Source of the DNA: Gordonia hongkongensis
GTDB taxonomy: Bacteria > Actinomycetota > Actinomycetes > Mycobacteriales > Mycobacteriaceae
Length of the DNA: 64,000 nucleotides
Direction of reading: 5' to 3'
Assembly: GCF_023078355.1 (NCBI RefSeq)
Contig: NZ_CP095552.1
Coordinates: forward strand, 1,984,001 to 2,048,000
The notes below the pieces were generated by a model. It did no database searches, was not told where the DNA came from, and saw nothing but the letters and a program-made list of their open reading frames with translations. The position numbers and the translations under genes are program-made. Positions 1 through 9,304 of the stretch are shown here, one piece after another. The first letter of the stretch is position 1, and every line of letters begins with the position of its first letter.

Positions 1-2
1 CC

Positions 3-566
3 GCCGCCGGCGTACTCCTCGGCGTCATCACGTCGTCGGGGTTGCGGTCGACGCCGCAGACCGTGCTGCTCATCGCGGTCGCGGCGGTCTGGGCCATCGG
101 CTTCTGCTGGTACTTCGTCCGCCCGCTGATGTATTGGAAGACAACGCATTTCGTGCTCACCGACCGGCGGGTGATGTTCCGCAACGGAATCATCACCCGG
201 TCGGGCATCGACATCCCGATCCGCCGGATCAACACCGTCGAGTTCCGGCACGGCCTCGTCGACCGGATGTTGCGCACCGGCACGCTGGTCATCGAGTCGG
301 CCTCCGACGAACCGCTGTCCTTCGACGACATCCCGCAGGTGGAGAGGGTGCACGCGCTGCTTTACCACGAGGTGCTCGACGTCCACGACGACGACGATCA
401 TCCGTGGGATGGACACCGGCGCGATTCCCACGACCAGCCCGCCGACGGTCCCGTGCACCCCGGTGACCGGGCGGAGAACCGGGGGTCCGCGACCGATGAC
501 GACCGTGCTGCTCGCCGAGGACGACGCCGCGATCGCCGAACCGCTCGCGCGGGCGCTGTCGCGTGA
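3..566 (+). CDS. PH-domain (bPH2/YdbS-like) membrane protein, 5' end outside window
   Basis: The first visible residues form a hydrophobic segment, followed by a compact bacterial PH domain (residues such as HFVLTDRRVMFRNGII and IPIRRINTVEF). This is the layout of small membrane-anchored PH proteins such as M. tuberculosis Rv3278c, which also sits near gtrA, purK and purE. Function is unknown. The reading frame overlaps the following response regulator by 71 bases, which is unusual. If one G is added to the five-G run at 481-485, the frame ends in a TGA at 497-499 that overlaps the regulator ATG by the usual ATGA, so the long overlap is probably a homopolymer under-call. The start codon lies upstream of the window. 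Confidence 0.75.
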   Translation, partial: AAGVLLGVITSSGLRSTPQTVLLIAVAAVWAIGFCWYFVRPLMYWKTTHFVLTDRRVMFRNGIITRSGIDIPIRRINTVEFRHGLVDRMLRTGTLVIESASDEPLSFDDIPQVERVHALLYHEVLDVHDDDDHPWDGHRRDSHDQPADGPVHPGDRAENRGSATDDDRAARRGRRRDRRTARAGAVA

Positions 567-1170
567 GGGTTACGGCTGCGATGTGGTCTCGACCGGGGCG
601 GATGCCCTGGAGAAAGCCCTCGACACCCGCTATGAACTGCTCATCCTCGACCTCGGGCTACCGGTGCTCGACGGTCTGGAGGTGTGCCGGCGGGTACGGG
701 CCCAGCGACCCGCGCTCGCGGTGCTGATGCTGACCGCACGCACCGACGAGGTGGATTTCGTGGTCGGCCTCGACGCCGGTGCGGACGACTATGTGGGCAA
801 ACCCTTCCGGCTCGCAGAACTCCTCGCGCGCGTGCGCGCGCTGCTGCGGCGCCGCCAGCCCGGCGACGTCGTCCTCGAGGGCGGTACCCTACGCCTGGAC
901 GCGCGGGCACGCCGCGTCCTGGTGAACGGACACGACCTCACCCTGGCCAACCGCGAGTTCGACCTGCTGCGCTTCCTCATGGAACGCGCGGGCGAGGTGG
1001 TGACGCGCGAGGAGATCCTCACCGAGGTGTGGGGTTCGGCCGACCTGCGGTCGTCGAAGACCCTGGACATGCACATCTCGTGGCTGCGCCGGAAGATCGG
1101 CGACGACCGCCACGACCGTCCCCGCCACATCGTGACCGTGCGCGGCGTCGGATTCCGGTTCGACCCCTAG
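496..1170 (+). CDS. OmpR/PhoB-family response regulator
   Basis: This is a 224-residue two-domain regulator. The receiver domain (about 1-115) has the acidic pair D9-D10 and the phospho-acceptor D52 in LLILDLGLP. The C-terminal winged helix (about 125-222) ends in the typical IVTVRGVGFRF wing. I chose the ATG at 496 because it places the receiver's first beta strand directly after the start; an in-frame ATG at 409 would add a Pro/Thr-rich tail not found in the family. The partner kinase begins 8 bases after the stop, so the two form an operon. The signal sensed cannot be read from the sequence. Confidence 0.93.
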   Translation: MTTVLLAEDDAAIAEPLARALSREGYGCDVVSTGADALEKALDTRYELLILDLGLPVLDGLEVCRRVRAQRPALAVLMLTARTDEVDFVVGLDAGADDYVGKPFRLAELLARVRALLRRRQPGDVVLEGGTLRLDARARRVLVNGHDLTLANREFDLLRFLMERAGEVVTREEILTEVWGSADLRSSKTLDMHISWLRRKIGDDRHDRPRHIVTVRGVGFRFDP

Positions 1171-1177
1171 TCGTCTC

Positions 1178-2575
1178 ATGCGCCGTCGCCTGCTCACGAC
1201 CATGATCGCCGTCCTGCTGGCGGTCGGTGGGCTGCTGGGCATCCCGCTGAGTGTCGTCGCGTGGTGGTGGGTCGCCGACAACGCGCATCAGGACCTCGAC
1301 AATCGGCTGAAGGTCATCGCAGACCAGCTGATCCGGCAGGAGGGGGCCGACGGCCGGATCCCGCCGGAGTCCCTCGACCGTGAGGCGTTCCAGCTGCTGC
1401 TGCCGCCGAACGGCAGCCTGATCGTCACCTTCCCCGACCTCACCGGCACCCTGCAGCGCACGGTGGTCGGGGCGGACATCAGCGAGCCCCGGCTCTCGGA
1501 GTCCATCGCGCTCGGCGCAGCCGGGACGCTGACCCTGTCCATCCCGCGCGACGAGGTGCGCAACGACCAGTTCACCGCCGCGTCGATCGTGGCCGTCATC
1601 GTCGTCGCATCCGTCATCGGCGGCACGCTGGTCGCCGCGGTCACCGCGGGTCGGATCGTCGATCCGCTGACCGATCTCGCCGATCGGGCCGCGACCATGG
1701 GCCGGGGCGACTTCCGGACCCAGTGGAAGATGTACGGCATCGCCGAACTCGATCGGGTGTCGCGTGCACTGGCCGACGCGAACGCCGAACTCGCCCTGCG
1801 CCTCGAGCGCGAGCGAGAGGTCGCCGGTGACGCCTCCCATCAGCTGCGCAGCCGCCTCACCGCGATCCAGCTGCGCCTGGAGGAACTCTCCCTGCACGAT
1901 GACCCCGCGGTCGTCACCGAGGCCGAGGCCGCCCTCGATCAGATCGAGCGGCTCGCCGCCGAACTCGACGAGCTGGTCGAGGCGTCCCGGGCCGACGAAC
2001 CCGCGCCCGAGTTCGTCGACGTGTCGGACATGCTGACGACGCTGGTCGGGGATTTCCGGCACGCCTTCGAGGCGAGGGGCCGCGAACTGCTGGCGACCTT
2101 CGACGGCGTCCCGCACGCGCTGACCGCGAACCCGGGTCGTCTCCGGGAGGCGGTCAGTGTGCTGGTCGACAACGCCCTGCAGCACGGCCGCGGGACCTGC
2201 CGGATCCACGTCGGCACCCTGCCCGCGGGAGATCTGGTGCGCATCACCGTCGCCGACGAGGGTGACGGGGTCGCCGACGAGATCGCCGCACACATCTTCC
2301 GTCGGGGTTTCTCGGCCGGGCGACGGCCCGGCGCGGGCCGGAGCGGGGTCGGCCTGTCACTCGCGCGGGCATTGATCGAATCCGACGGTGGCCGACTCGA
2401 ACTGACCGTCCGGCGACCGCCGGTGTTCGCGATCGTCGTGCCCGCGCGGCTCGTCACCGGACGCGATCAGCTCGGCACCGACCGGGGCGACTCCGAACTC
2501 GCCGACGAGATCGACGAGAACTCCGGCCGGTCCCCGCGATCGGGCGTCAGGCGTGACCGAGTTCCTCATCGTTGA
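1178..2575 (+). CDS. HAMP-domain sensor histidine kinase
   Basis: This 465-residue membrane kinase is the partner of the upstream regulator. TM1 spans about residues 5-31, an extracytoplasmic sensor loop about 32-132, TM2 about 133-156, then HAMP, a HisKA dimerisation helix with the H-box DASHQLR (H221), and a HATPase domain with N-box VLVDNALQHG and G boxes DEGDGV and GRSGVGLSLA. It autophosphorylates H221 and passes the phosphate to D52 of the regulator (family knowledge). The last 29 bases overlap the 3' end of the convergent gtrA-like gene. The acidic C-terminal tail after the ATPase domain is not conserved in the family. Confidence 0.92.
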   Translation: MRRRLLTTMIAVLLAVGGLLGIPLSVVAWWWVADNAHQDLDNRLKVIADQLIRQEGADGRIPPESLDREAFQLLLPPNGSLIVTFPDLTGTLQRTVVGADISEPRLSESIALGAAGTLTLSIPRDEVRNDQFTAASIVAVIVVASVIGGTLVAAVTAGRIVDPLTDLADRAATMGRGDFRTQWKMYGIAELDRVSRALADANAELALRLEREREVAGDASHQLRSRLTAIQLRLEELSLHDDPAVVTEAEAALDQIERLAAELDELVEASRADEPAPEFVDVSDMLTTLVGDFRHAFEARGRELLATFDGVPHALTANPGRLREAVSVLVDNALQHGRGTCRIHVGTLPAGDLVRITVADEGDGVADEIAAHIFRRGFSAGRRPGAGRSGVGLSLARALIESDGGRLELTVRRPPVFAIVVPARLVTGRDQLGTDRGDSELADEIDENSGRSPRSGVRRDRVPHR

Positions 2576-3107
2576 GCTCGGCGAGCGAGGGGTGCAGGTC
2601 GGTCGATCCGGCGTCCCCGCCGCGCAACTGTTCTTCGGGGAAGGCGAACTTGCGCAGTGCCCAGAACCGGAACGCCATCTGCATGAGGTTGCCGATGATG
2701 TAGCCGAGCACGAAGTCGATGACCACGATCTCGGACACGCTCAGGTTGGAGCGCATGTCGAAGATGTTGTTGGCGACGAACAGTGGAGCGGCCTGGAGGA
2801 TGACGCCGATACCGCTGATGGCGAAGAACAGCATCGCCTCGTGGTGACGTTCGCGGCCGCCGCGGTTCTTGAACGCCCACTCGCGATTGAGGATGTAGCT
2901 CAGGATGGTGGCCAGGACGCCGGCGATGACCTTGGCGATGACCGGCTTGGTCTCCAGGACCGTGAGGCTCAGGCTGTAGAAGATGGCGAGGTCGAAGACG
3001 AAGGTGGTCCCGCCGACCATCGCGAACTTGATCAGTTCGTGGTGCCGCATCACGAGCCGACGGACCGGCGCTGGGAGGCGGGCGATCATCTCGTCGATCA
3101 ATGGCAC
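2547..3107 (-). CDS. GtrA-family flippase-like membrane protein
   Basis: A small protein of about 186 residues with four hydrophobic segments, starting FAMVGGTTFVFDLAIFYSL, which is the GtrA signature. GtrA proteins are thought to move polyprenyl-linked sugars across the membrane in cell-wall glycan synthesis; Rv3277 is the equivalent M. tuberculosis gene beside purK. The GTG at 3107 is proposed as the start; an ATG at 3089 is a second choice and removes only six residues. Neither has a well-spaced Shine-Dalgarno. The in-frame extension further upstream is Arg/Pro-rich and is out-of-frame purK sequence, so I reject it. The gene is divergent from purK. Confidence 0.85.
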   Translation of the reverse strand: MPLIDEMIARLPAPVRRLVMRHHELIKFAMVGGTTFVFDLAIFYSLSLTVLETKPVIAKVIAGVLATILSYILNREWAFKNRGGRERHHEAMLFFAISGIGVILQAAPLFVANNIFDMRSNLSVSEIVVIDFVLGYIIGNLMQMAFRFWALRKFAFPEEQLRGGDAGSTDLHPSLAELNDEELGHA

Positions 3108-3184
3108 AAGATCCGAGTGTACGAAACGAAACCGCCGGGACACGTGCCGGGCGGTTGTGCGAATGATGCCGCATACATGCCACG

Positions 3185-4486
3185 ATGGTGCGCGTGAATT
3201 CACGCGAGCAGGTCGGCGGGGCCGTGTCCCCGTCGTCGCAGGTGCCGCCGGTCCCTGAATCGGGGCGCCCGGGCGGCCGGGCGTCGGGGATGCCGACCGT
3301 GACGATGATCGGCGGCGGCCAACTCGCTCGGATGACCCACCAGGCCGCCATCGCCCTGGGCCAGTGCCTGCGGGTACTGGCGGCCTCGGAATCCGATCCG
3401 GCCGCCCAGGTGAGCGCCGACATCGTCCTGGGGTCGCACGACGACCTCGACGATCTGCGGCGCGCCGCGTCCGGGTCGGTCGCGGTGACCTTCGACCACG
3501 AGGGCGTCCCGCTGGCGCACCTGCAGGCACTCGAAGCCGACGGCGTCGCGGTGCTGCCGCCGTCGAAGGCGCTGCATTTCGCGCAGGACAAGCTCGCCAT
3601 GCGGGTCCGGCTGGCCGAGCTCGGACTGCCCGTGCCCGACTTCGCCGACCTGTCCGGGGACCGGGCCGCGGCCCGGTCTCGTCTGATCGAGTTCGGCGAG
3701 GCCAACGACTGGGCCATCGTCGTCAAGGCGGTCCGCGGCGGTTACGACGGCCGCGGGGTGTGGCTCGTCGACGGCGCGGACGACGCTCTCGCGGTCTTCG
3801 ACGAGTACCCCGACGACGCACCGGCGCTGCTCGCCGAACAGAAGGTGCCGATGCGACGAGAGTTGTCGGCGATGATCGCGCGGTCGCCGTTCGGTCAGGG
3901 TGGGGCGTGGCCGGTGGTCGAGACCATCCAGCGCCACGGGCAGTGCGCGGTCGTCCTGGCACCGGCTCCCGGGCTCGACGACGAGGTCGCCGCGCAGGCA
4001 CAGCAGATGGCGTTGCGGCTGGCCGACGAGCTCGGTGTGGTCGGTGTGATGGCGATGGAACTCTTCGAGACCGTCGACGGCGAGCTGGTCGTCAACGAGC
4101 TGGCGATGCGTCCGCACAACAGCGGGCACTGGACGATGGACGGCGCGGTGACCTCGCAGTTCGAGCAGCACCTGCGCGCCGTCCTCGACTATCCGCTGGG
4201 CAGCACGGCACCGAGTGCGCCGGTGACGGTGATGGCCAACATCCTCGGTGCGGCGGACGCACCGGCGATGTCGATGGACGAGCGGCTGCACCACCTCATG
4301 GCCCGGATGCCCGAGGCCAAGGTGCATCTCTACGGCAAGGGCGAGCGACCCGATCGCAAGATCGGGCATGTGAACATCGTCGGGCGCGAAGGGGATTCGC
4401 CGGAGTCGGTACGGGAGCGTGCCGAACGCGCGGCCCAGTGGATGTCGCGGGCGACGTGGACCGACGGATGGGATGAACATTCATGA
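3185..4486 (+). CDS. purK: N5-carboxyaminoimidazole ribonucleotide synthase
   Basis: PurK carries out the ATP- and bicarbonate-dependent carboxylation of AIR to N5-CAIR in de novo purine synthesis. The ATP-grasp fold is visible: N-terminal GGGQLARM, central [15 protein letters not shown], and the metal-binding [15 protein letters not shown]. Length with this start is 433 residues. About 35 residues precede [10 protein letters not shown] (ATG at 3290); mycobacterial PurK also carries a short leader, so a start between 3185 and 3194 is reasonable but not certain. The stop overlaps the purE start by ATGA, so the two are translationally coupled. Confidence 0.95.
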   Translation: MVRVNSREQVGGAVSPSSQVPPVPESGRPGGRASGMPTVTMIGGGQLARMTHQAAIALGQCLRVLAASESDPAAQVSADIVLGSHDDLDDLRRAASGSVAVTFDHEGVPLAHLQALEADGVAVLPPSKALHFAQDKLAMRVRLAELGLPVPDFADLSGDRAAARSRLIEFGEANDWAIVVKAVRGGYDGRGVWLVDGADDALAVFDEYPDDAPALLAEQKVPMRRELSAMIARSPFGQGGAWPVVETIQRHGQCAVVLAPAPGLDDEVAAQAQQMALRLADELGVVGVMAMELFETVDGELVVNELAMRPHNSGHWTMDGAVTSQFEQHLRAVLDYPLGSTAPSAPVTVMANILGAADAPAMSMDERLHHLMARMPEAKVHLYGKGERPDRKIGHVNIVGREGDSPESVRERAERAAQWMSRATWTDGWDEHS

Positions 4487-4995
4487 GTGAGACGCACGGC
4501 CCGCGGGTGGGCCTGATCATGGGCAGTGATTCGGACTGGCCGACGATGAAGGCGGCCGCCGAGGCCCTCGCCGAGTTCGACGTGCCGTTCCAGGTGGGTG
4601 TCGTCTCGGCTCACCGCACGCCGCAGCGCATGCTCGACTATGCGGCCGGCGCGGCAGGCCACGGCATCGAGGTGATCATCGCGGGCGCCGGTGGCGCCGC
4701 GCATCTTCCGGGCATGGTCGCGTCGGCGACCCCGCTGCCGGTGATCGGGGTACCGGTCCCGCTGCGGCATCTCGACGGACTGGATTCGCTGCTGTCGATC
4801 GTGCAGATGCCCGCCGGGGTCCCGGTGGCCACGGTGTCGGTCGGGGGTGCGCGCAACGCCGGGCTCCTCGCGGTCCGGATCCTCGCCGCGGCCGACGCCG
4901 ACCTGCGCGCCCGGATGGTCGAATTCCAGCAGGGGCTCGAACAGATGGTTCTCGACAAGGACGCGGCACTCCAGCAGGAACTGTTGGGGGAGTAG
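4483..4995 (+). CDS. purE: N5-CAIR mutase
   Basis: This 170-residue class I PurE converts N5-CAIR, made by the adjacent PurK, to CAIR. The active-site signature is present: [10 protein letters not shown] near the N-terminus, VSAHRTP at about 44, the [11 protein letters not shown] loop and [20 protein letters not shown]. It starts in a 4-base overlap with purK. The gene ends 12 bases from the convergent hydrolase gene, with no room for a long terminator. Confidence 0.97.
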   Translation: MSETHGPRVGLIMGSDSDWPTMKAAAEALAEFDVPFQVGVVSAHRTPQRMLDYAAGAAGHGIEVIIAGAGGAAHLPGMVASATPLPVIGVPVPLRHLDGLDSLLSIVQMPAGVPVATVSVGGARNAGLLAVRILAAADADLRARMVEFQQGLEQMVLDKDAALQQELLGE

Positions 4996-5007
4996 CACTT
5001 CCGCCGA

Positions 5008-5838
5008 TCAGATCGTCGGCTGCAGGCCGAGCTTCGCGGTGAAGAAGTCGATGACCCGATCGTAGGCCTCGCGGGTGGGCTGCCCGGGCTCGTCGCGGAG
5101 GTCCTCGGTGAGCACCGAATGTGGCCGCGGCAGCATCGAATCCGGGTTCGCGGACTCGTCGGGTAGCTCGATGCCGATGAAGGCGTCGCCGAGGATCTCC
5201 CGGAGATACGCGAATCGGGCTCCCGGCACCAGACGGTCGCCCTGGAAACGCAGACCCATCACCTCGAGGCCGCGTGCGCACCGCGCCTGCACCAGAGCGA
5301 GATCCGACTCGCTCACGTCGATGGCCCGCGCGCGTCCCGGCAACACCGCGAACGGCAATGAGGGCTGGGACAGCACCGGGGCGAGCATCCGCTCGTCGGT
5401 GGCCATCGCGAGTGCGAACCCGCCGGTGAAACACATCCCGACGGCACCGACCCCGGGGCCGCCGCACCGGTCGTGTTCGCGGGCGGCCAACGCCCGCAGC
5501 CACGACGCGACCGGTGACGTCTTGCCGGTGGCCAGGATCGTGAACTCGCGGGTGATGCAGGCCCGGGCGATGGTGCCGAGCATGTTCGTCGCCGAGCCGA
5601 CCGCGCCGAGGTTGTCCGGGCGAGGATCACGGCCGTCGACGCCGAACAGCGACGGCAGCACCGCGGTGGCGCCCGCCCCGGCCACTCGGCGCGCGACGTC
5701 GGCGACCTTGGGGCTGATCCCCGGCATCTCGGCGATGACGATGACGGCGGGACCACTACCGAGGCGATGCACTCGGCGGGTGGTCCCGTACAGGGTCACG
5801 TCCTCGGCGTCGAAGTCGTCGAGCGGGTCGTCGGCCAT
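5008..5838 (-). CDS. Dienelactone hydrolase-family alpha/beta hydrolase
   Basis: A 276-residue alpha/beta hydrolase. The nucleophile motif is GMCFTGG, a cysteine elbow as in dienelactone hydrolases, and a late histidine (PRPHSVLT) completes the expected triad. AVIVIAEMPGISPKVADVARR is the oxyanion-side region. Members open lactones or cleave small esters; the substrate here is not predictable. The ATG at 5838 was chosen over an upstream in-frame start because family homology begins at about ADDPLDDF. It lies 4 bases after the F420-type reductase gene, so the two form an operon. Confidence 0.85.
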   Translation of the reverse strand: MADDPLDDFDAEDVTLYGTTRRVHRLGSGPAVIVIAEMPGISPKVADVARRVAGAGATAVLPSLFGVDGRDPRPDNLGAVGSATNMLGTIARACITREFTILATGKTSPVASWLRALAAREHDRCGGPGVGAVGMCFTGGFALAMATDERMLAPVLSQPSLPFAVLPGRARAIDVSESDLALVQARCARGLEVMGLRFQGDRLVPGARFAYLREILGDAFIGIELPDESANPDSMLPRPHSVLTEDLRDEPGQPTREAYDRVIDFFTAKLGLQPTI

Positions 5839-5842
5839 CAGA

Positions 5843-6217
5843 TCACGCCGCGTGCATTGTGCCGAGGAGTGCGGAGTCGAAGAGTCGCGCCGGGATGCGG
5901 GCACCCCGGGCGATGTCCGGCGAGTCCGACGGCACCACCCGCGGACCGGTCACCCGGTAGTGCCGGTTCTTGCGGATCAGGCCGAAGGTCCCGGCGGCCT
6001 GCACATTGCGGACCCAGTCGGTGTGCCGCCCGTACGTGAGGATAATGGTGAGCCGATCGCCGTCGACCCACGCCATCACCGGGATGGAGTAGTGCCTGCC
6101 GGACTTGCGTCCGACGTGCTCGACCATCGCGTACGGAGCCAGTCGGGGCGCCCATTGTCGCTGGATGGGGTTGGTCACTCGCTTGTTCAGCCGGGCCACC
6201 GCGCGGGGGATTCGCAT
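5843..6217 (-). CDS. Deazaflavin (F420)-dependent nitroreductase-family protein
   Basis: This 124-residue protein is of the Ddn/FDOR split-barrel type, seen from VGRKSGRHYSIPVM, the following TYGRHTDWVRNVQAAG and the late RNRHYRVTGPRVV-like region. These small actinobacterial enzymes bind coenzyme F420 and reduce quinones, nitroimidazoles and similar compounds; the physiological substrate is unknown. The ATG at 6217 begins MRIPRAVARLN, normal for the family. It is the first gene of a two-gene operon with the hydrolase. Confidence 0.85.
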   Translation of the reverse strand: MRIPRAVARLNKRVTNPIQRQWAPRLAPYAMVEHVGRKSGRHYSIPVMAWVDGDRLTIILTYGRHTDWVRNVQAAGTFGLIRKNRHYRVTGPRVVPSDSPDIARGARIPARLFDSALLGTMHAA

Positions 6218-6255
6218 GTCCCCACTGTGCCCGATCGGCGGCGTGCCCGCGGGGT

Positions 6256-6972
6256 TCACGACAGGATCAGGGTGGCCTTTTCCATCTCGGCGATCGCCGC
6301 GAGCCGTTCCGGTGAGGCCGCGGAGACGTGGACGAGGCTGCCGCCCGCCAGCAGAGGTGCCAGGAGGTGGGCGATCACCCGGTCGCCGGAGTACCACGGC
6401 CGGGTGGACACCACGCGGGCGCCCGGTCCGATTCCCTCGCGCTCGGCCGTCGCCCGGGCGTCGTCGAGCACCTCGTCGATGGGGGCGCCCTCGAGAGTTG
6501 CCGATACCGGGTAGCGGGACGAGTACTGATCTCCGTGGACCCGGACGACGCTGCCGTAGTCACCGACACCGGGCGGCAGATCGCGCAGCGGCAACGCGAA
6601 CGGATCGAGCGAGGCGACCACGACCTCGTCGACGTCGGGATAACTGTCGAGGCGGTCGCGGCTGGTGAACAGGACCATCCCGTCGTCGGGGGTGTCGAAA
6701 TGCACCTCGGCGCCCGCCCAGAGCGCGCCCAACAGGATGCCGGCCGTCTGCCAGTGTTCCGGGAGATCGACCCCGACGAAGGCGCCGTCGATGATGCCGA
6801 TCTCGTCGACCAGATAGTTCGCGGTCTTCGCCGCCCAGTTGCCCAGCGTGGCGCCCGACAGTTCGGTGCGCTCACCGGTCGAATCGTCGTAGTAGGTCAG
6901 CAGCGGACGCGAATGATCGGTGACCGCGGCGAAGATCGCGTCGGTGACAGTGTTCGGAGTCAGTTCACGCAC
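6256..6972 (-). CDS. TIGR03089 family protein (acyl-CoA synthetase-like)
   Basis: This 238-residue protein resembles the N-terminal part of an AMP-binding acyl-CoA synthetase (GATLGNWAAKTANYL, GVDLPEHWQTAGILLGALWAGAEV) but is too short to be a complete enzyme. It matches the actinobacterial TIGR03089 family, represented by Rv3268 beside the LCP gene Rv3267 in M. tuberculosis. Its role is unknown. The GTG start lies inside the 3' end of the LCP gene (13-base overlap), so the two are co-transcribed and probably translationally coupled. Confidence 0.85.
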   Translation of the reverse strand: MRELTPNTVTDAIFAAVTDHSRPLLTYYDDSTGERTELSGATLGNWAAKTANYLVDEIGIIDGAFVGVDLPEHWQTAGILLGALWAGAEVHFDTPDDGMVLFTSRDRLDSYPDVDEVVVASLDPFALPLRDLPPGVGDYGSVVRVHGDQYSSRYPVSATLEGAPIDEVLDDARATAEREGIGPGARVVSTRPWYSGDRVIAHLLAPLLAGGSLVHVSAASPERLAAIAEMEKATLILS

Positions 6973-9074
6973 ATCGGCCCCTCGTTGCCCGCGGTGATCG
7001 GCGGGCGCTTGTTGCCGACGCGCTCGCTCGCCGGGGTGTTGTCGGTCTGGTCGCCGGTGTCGCTGATCGAGCCCGGACCGGCGTAGGTGTTGGTGAGCAC
7101 CACCTTCAGCTGATCGTCGCCGAGGGCGGGATCGGCGACGACCTCGGCGCCGCCGAGATCCTTGGCGAGAAGTCGAGCGGCGTCGCTCTCGTCCTTGGCG
7201 TACACGATCGAGTCCTTCGTGTCGGCCTTGCCGCTGGAGGTGGCTCCGACCCGGAAACCCTTGTTGGTCAAGATGTTCGCGACGTTCGAGGCGAGCCCGT
7301 CGATGGTGCCGGCGTTGACCACGTCGACCGTGTAGTCGCCGCGCTGGATGCCCTGCGTCTGCTTCGGTGCCAGCAGGTCACCGGTGAAGGCCTGGACCTC
7401 GCGCGGGTCCACCTGGACGACGCTCTGCTGACCGTCCTCGCTCCAGCCCTGCTCGGTCACGATCGGGATGGTCGCGAACTTCACCCGGCCGCCGCTGAGG
7501 TCCTTCAACTGTTCGGCGAACCGGATGATGTCCCAGTCGTCGTCGATGACCACCGACCGCGACACCGCGTCCTGCAGCTCCGACAGCTTGCCCGGATCGG
7601 TCAGGGTGTTCGCCGAAATGATCTTCTGCGTCAGCGACGCCATGAACGCCTGCTGACGGGTGATGCGGTCGAGATCGCCGCGGGGGAGGCCGTGGCGCTG
7701 GCGCACGAAGCTGAGCGCCTTGGGCCCGTCGAGAGTCTGACGGCCGGCGCGGAACCGCGCGCCCGTGAAGGGATCCCGGACCGCGTTGTTCAAGCAGACG
7801 TCGATGCCGCCGGCCGCGTTCGTCAGCAGCACGAACCCCAGCAGGCCCACCTCCGCGTAGTGGTCGACCTGCACGCCGGTCAGGTTGGCGACGGTGTCCA
7901 CCAACGCCTTCCGGCCCGCCAGGGTGCCCTCGGACTCGGCCTCGCCCTCCGACTTGCCATCGGTGACCGCTTGCGCGCGAACGGTTTCGCGCGTCGTGCC
8001 GTAGGCGGCGTTGATCTTGCTCATCCCGACACCGGGCACGTCGACATACGAGTCGCGGGGGATCGAGATCGCGGTCGCCGACGAGCCGTCGTCGGGGATG
8101 CGGATCAGCAGGATGGTGTCGGTGTTGGTCGCCACCTCGTCTCCCGACCGCAGGAGTCGGAGTTCCTCCGGCGACAGCGGATTGCCCTTGGCGTCGGTCC
8201 GCGAATCGGTGCCCACGAGGAGGATGTCGACGGCCCCGTCTTCGGCGCCACCGCCGAGATCGAGTCCGCCGAGCTGGGTGATGCGGGTCTGCAGATCCGA
8301 CATGGTGTTCCAGGCGTATCCGGTGCACAACAGCACCGCCACCGAGGCGACCGCGATGAGCGCACGACCCCAGCCGGCCCCCGGGGTGCGGGCACCTTTG
8401 CGTCGGCTGTCCGCCGGCGGCTTCGACGGTGGTTCCGGTGTCGACGACGTCGCCGCCGTGCGCCGGTCGCCGGACTTCGGTCCGGTCTGCTTCGGTCCGG
8501 CCGATTTCGGTCCGGTCTGCTTGGGTCCGGTCGGCTTCGGGTCGGTGGACTGACGTGCGGTCGGCTTCCGCGGGCTCGTCTTGGGGTCGCCCGGCTTCCG
8601 CTCGGACGTCCGCTTCGCGGCCGGGGCCGGGCGGGTGTGGATCTCGCCGGAGGTGCGTCGGACGGGCCGCGGCTCGCCGGGGCGGCGCTGCCGGGTCGGG
8701 GTGGGTTCCACGGCTTCTGGCGTGGCTCGTCGACCGCCGGGGGCGCGACGTTCGGAGTTGCGGGGGTCGGCGGCCGGCCGACGCCGGGGGTCGCGGGGTT
8801 CGCGTGGATCGGCAGCGCGACGTCGCGGGTCCGGCGGGGGCTGGCGTCGCGCTCGGGGTGGGGGATTGCCCGGTTCACCGGGGAGCGGTGCCGCGCGCCG
8901 CGGGGATTCGCGTCCATCTGGTCCACCGTCGTACGGGGGCCGGGCCGGGCGCCTGCGCGCACCGGGCTCCGGGGCGCGCCGATCGCCGGGCATCGGCTGA
9001 CGCCCGTCGGGACCCGGCCGTGCCGGACGGCGCGGCTGCGCGCGCCGACGCGGGCCGTCGGATGGTGAATCCAC
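6960..9074 (-). CDS. LytR-CpsA-Psr (LCP) cell-wall polymer ligase with LytR_C domain
   Basis: This 704-residue protein is in the Rv3267 (Lcp1) position. LCP enzymes attach arabinogalactan to peptidoglycan outside the membrane. Domains in order: a very long basic, Pro/Arg-rich cytoplasmic region (about 1-240), one membrane helix (about 246-262, ALIAVASVAVLLCTGYAW), an LCP domain with DILLVGTDSRTD, NTDTILLIRI, ISIPRDSYVDVPG and LSFVRQRHGLPRGDLDRITRQQ, then a LytR_C domain (about 570-670). The leader contains degenerate repeats of the type GPKQTGPKS near residues 185-205. The GTG at 9074 starts it. It is divergent from rmlD, whose product feeds the same linker pathway. Confidence 0.93.
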   Translation of the reverse strand: MDSPSDGPRRRAQPRRPARPGPDGRQPMPGDRRAPEPGARRRPARPPYDGGPDGRESPRRAAPLPGEPGNPPPRARRQPPPDPRRRAADPREPRDPRRRPAADPRNSERRAPGGRRATPEAVEPTPTRQRRPGEPRPVRRTSGEIHTRPAPAAKRTSERKPGDPKTSPRKPTARQSTDPKPTGPKQTGPKSAGPKQTGPKSGDRRTAATSSTPEPPSKPPADSRRKGARTPGAGWGRALIAVASVAVLLCTGYAWNTMSDLQTRITQLGGLDLGGGAEDGAVDILLVGTDSRTDAKGNPLSPEELRLLRSGDEVATNTDTILLIRIPDDGSSATAISIPRDSYVDVPGVGMSKINAAYGTTRETVRAQAVTDGKSEGEAESEGTLAGRKALVDTVANLTGVQVDHYAEVGLLGFVLLTNAAGGIDVCLNNAVRDPFTGARFRAGRQTLDGPKALSFVRQRHGLPRGDLDRITRQQAFMASLTQKIISANTLTDPGKLSELQDAVSRSVVIDDDWDIIRFAEQLKDLSGGRVKFATIPIVTEQGWSEDGQQSVVQVDPREVQAFTGDLLAPKQTQGIQRGDYTVDVVNAGTIDGLASNVANILTNKGFRVGATSSGKADTKDSIVYAKDESDAARLLAKDLGGAEVVADPALGDDQLKVVLTNTYAGPGSISDTGDQTDNTPASERVGNKRPPITAGNEGPMCVN

Positions 9075-9304
9075 TGGTGAGCGGTCCCTTTCGAGGTCGG
9101 CACATCGGGTCCGGGGTCGACGCGGCGAGCGTTACGCCTGAGGATGTCGATGCTGATGTGCAAGGCGGGTCGGCTGTTGTGTGCTGTCGCCAGGCTACTG
9201 AAGTGATTCGCGAATTCGAGAACGCAACGCCGGTCGTGTGAGTAGCCGTCGTCACGTGTTCCGGCGAGCGCGTCGTCGCGTGGGTACCGCCGGACTCCGG
9301 CACG

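Noticed and set aside
1019..2293. A 424-codon open frame antisense to the histidine kinase
   Set aside because: The sense frame has all kinase motifs; the antisense product is low-complexity and Arg/Gly-rich.
3107..3530. An N-terminal extension of the GtrA-like protein to 327 residues
   Set aside because: The extension overlaps purK on the other strand and is Arg/Pro-rich; GtrA proteins are short.
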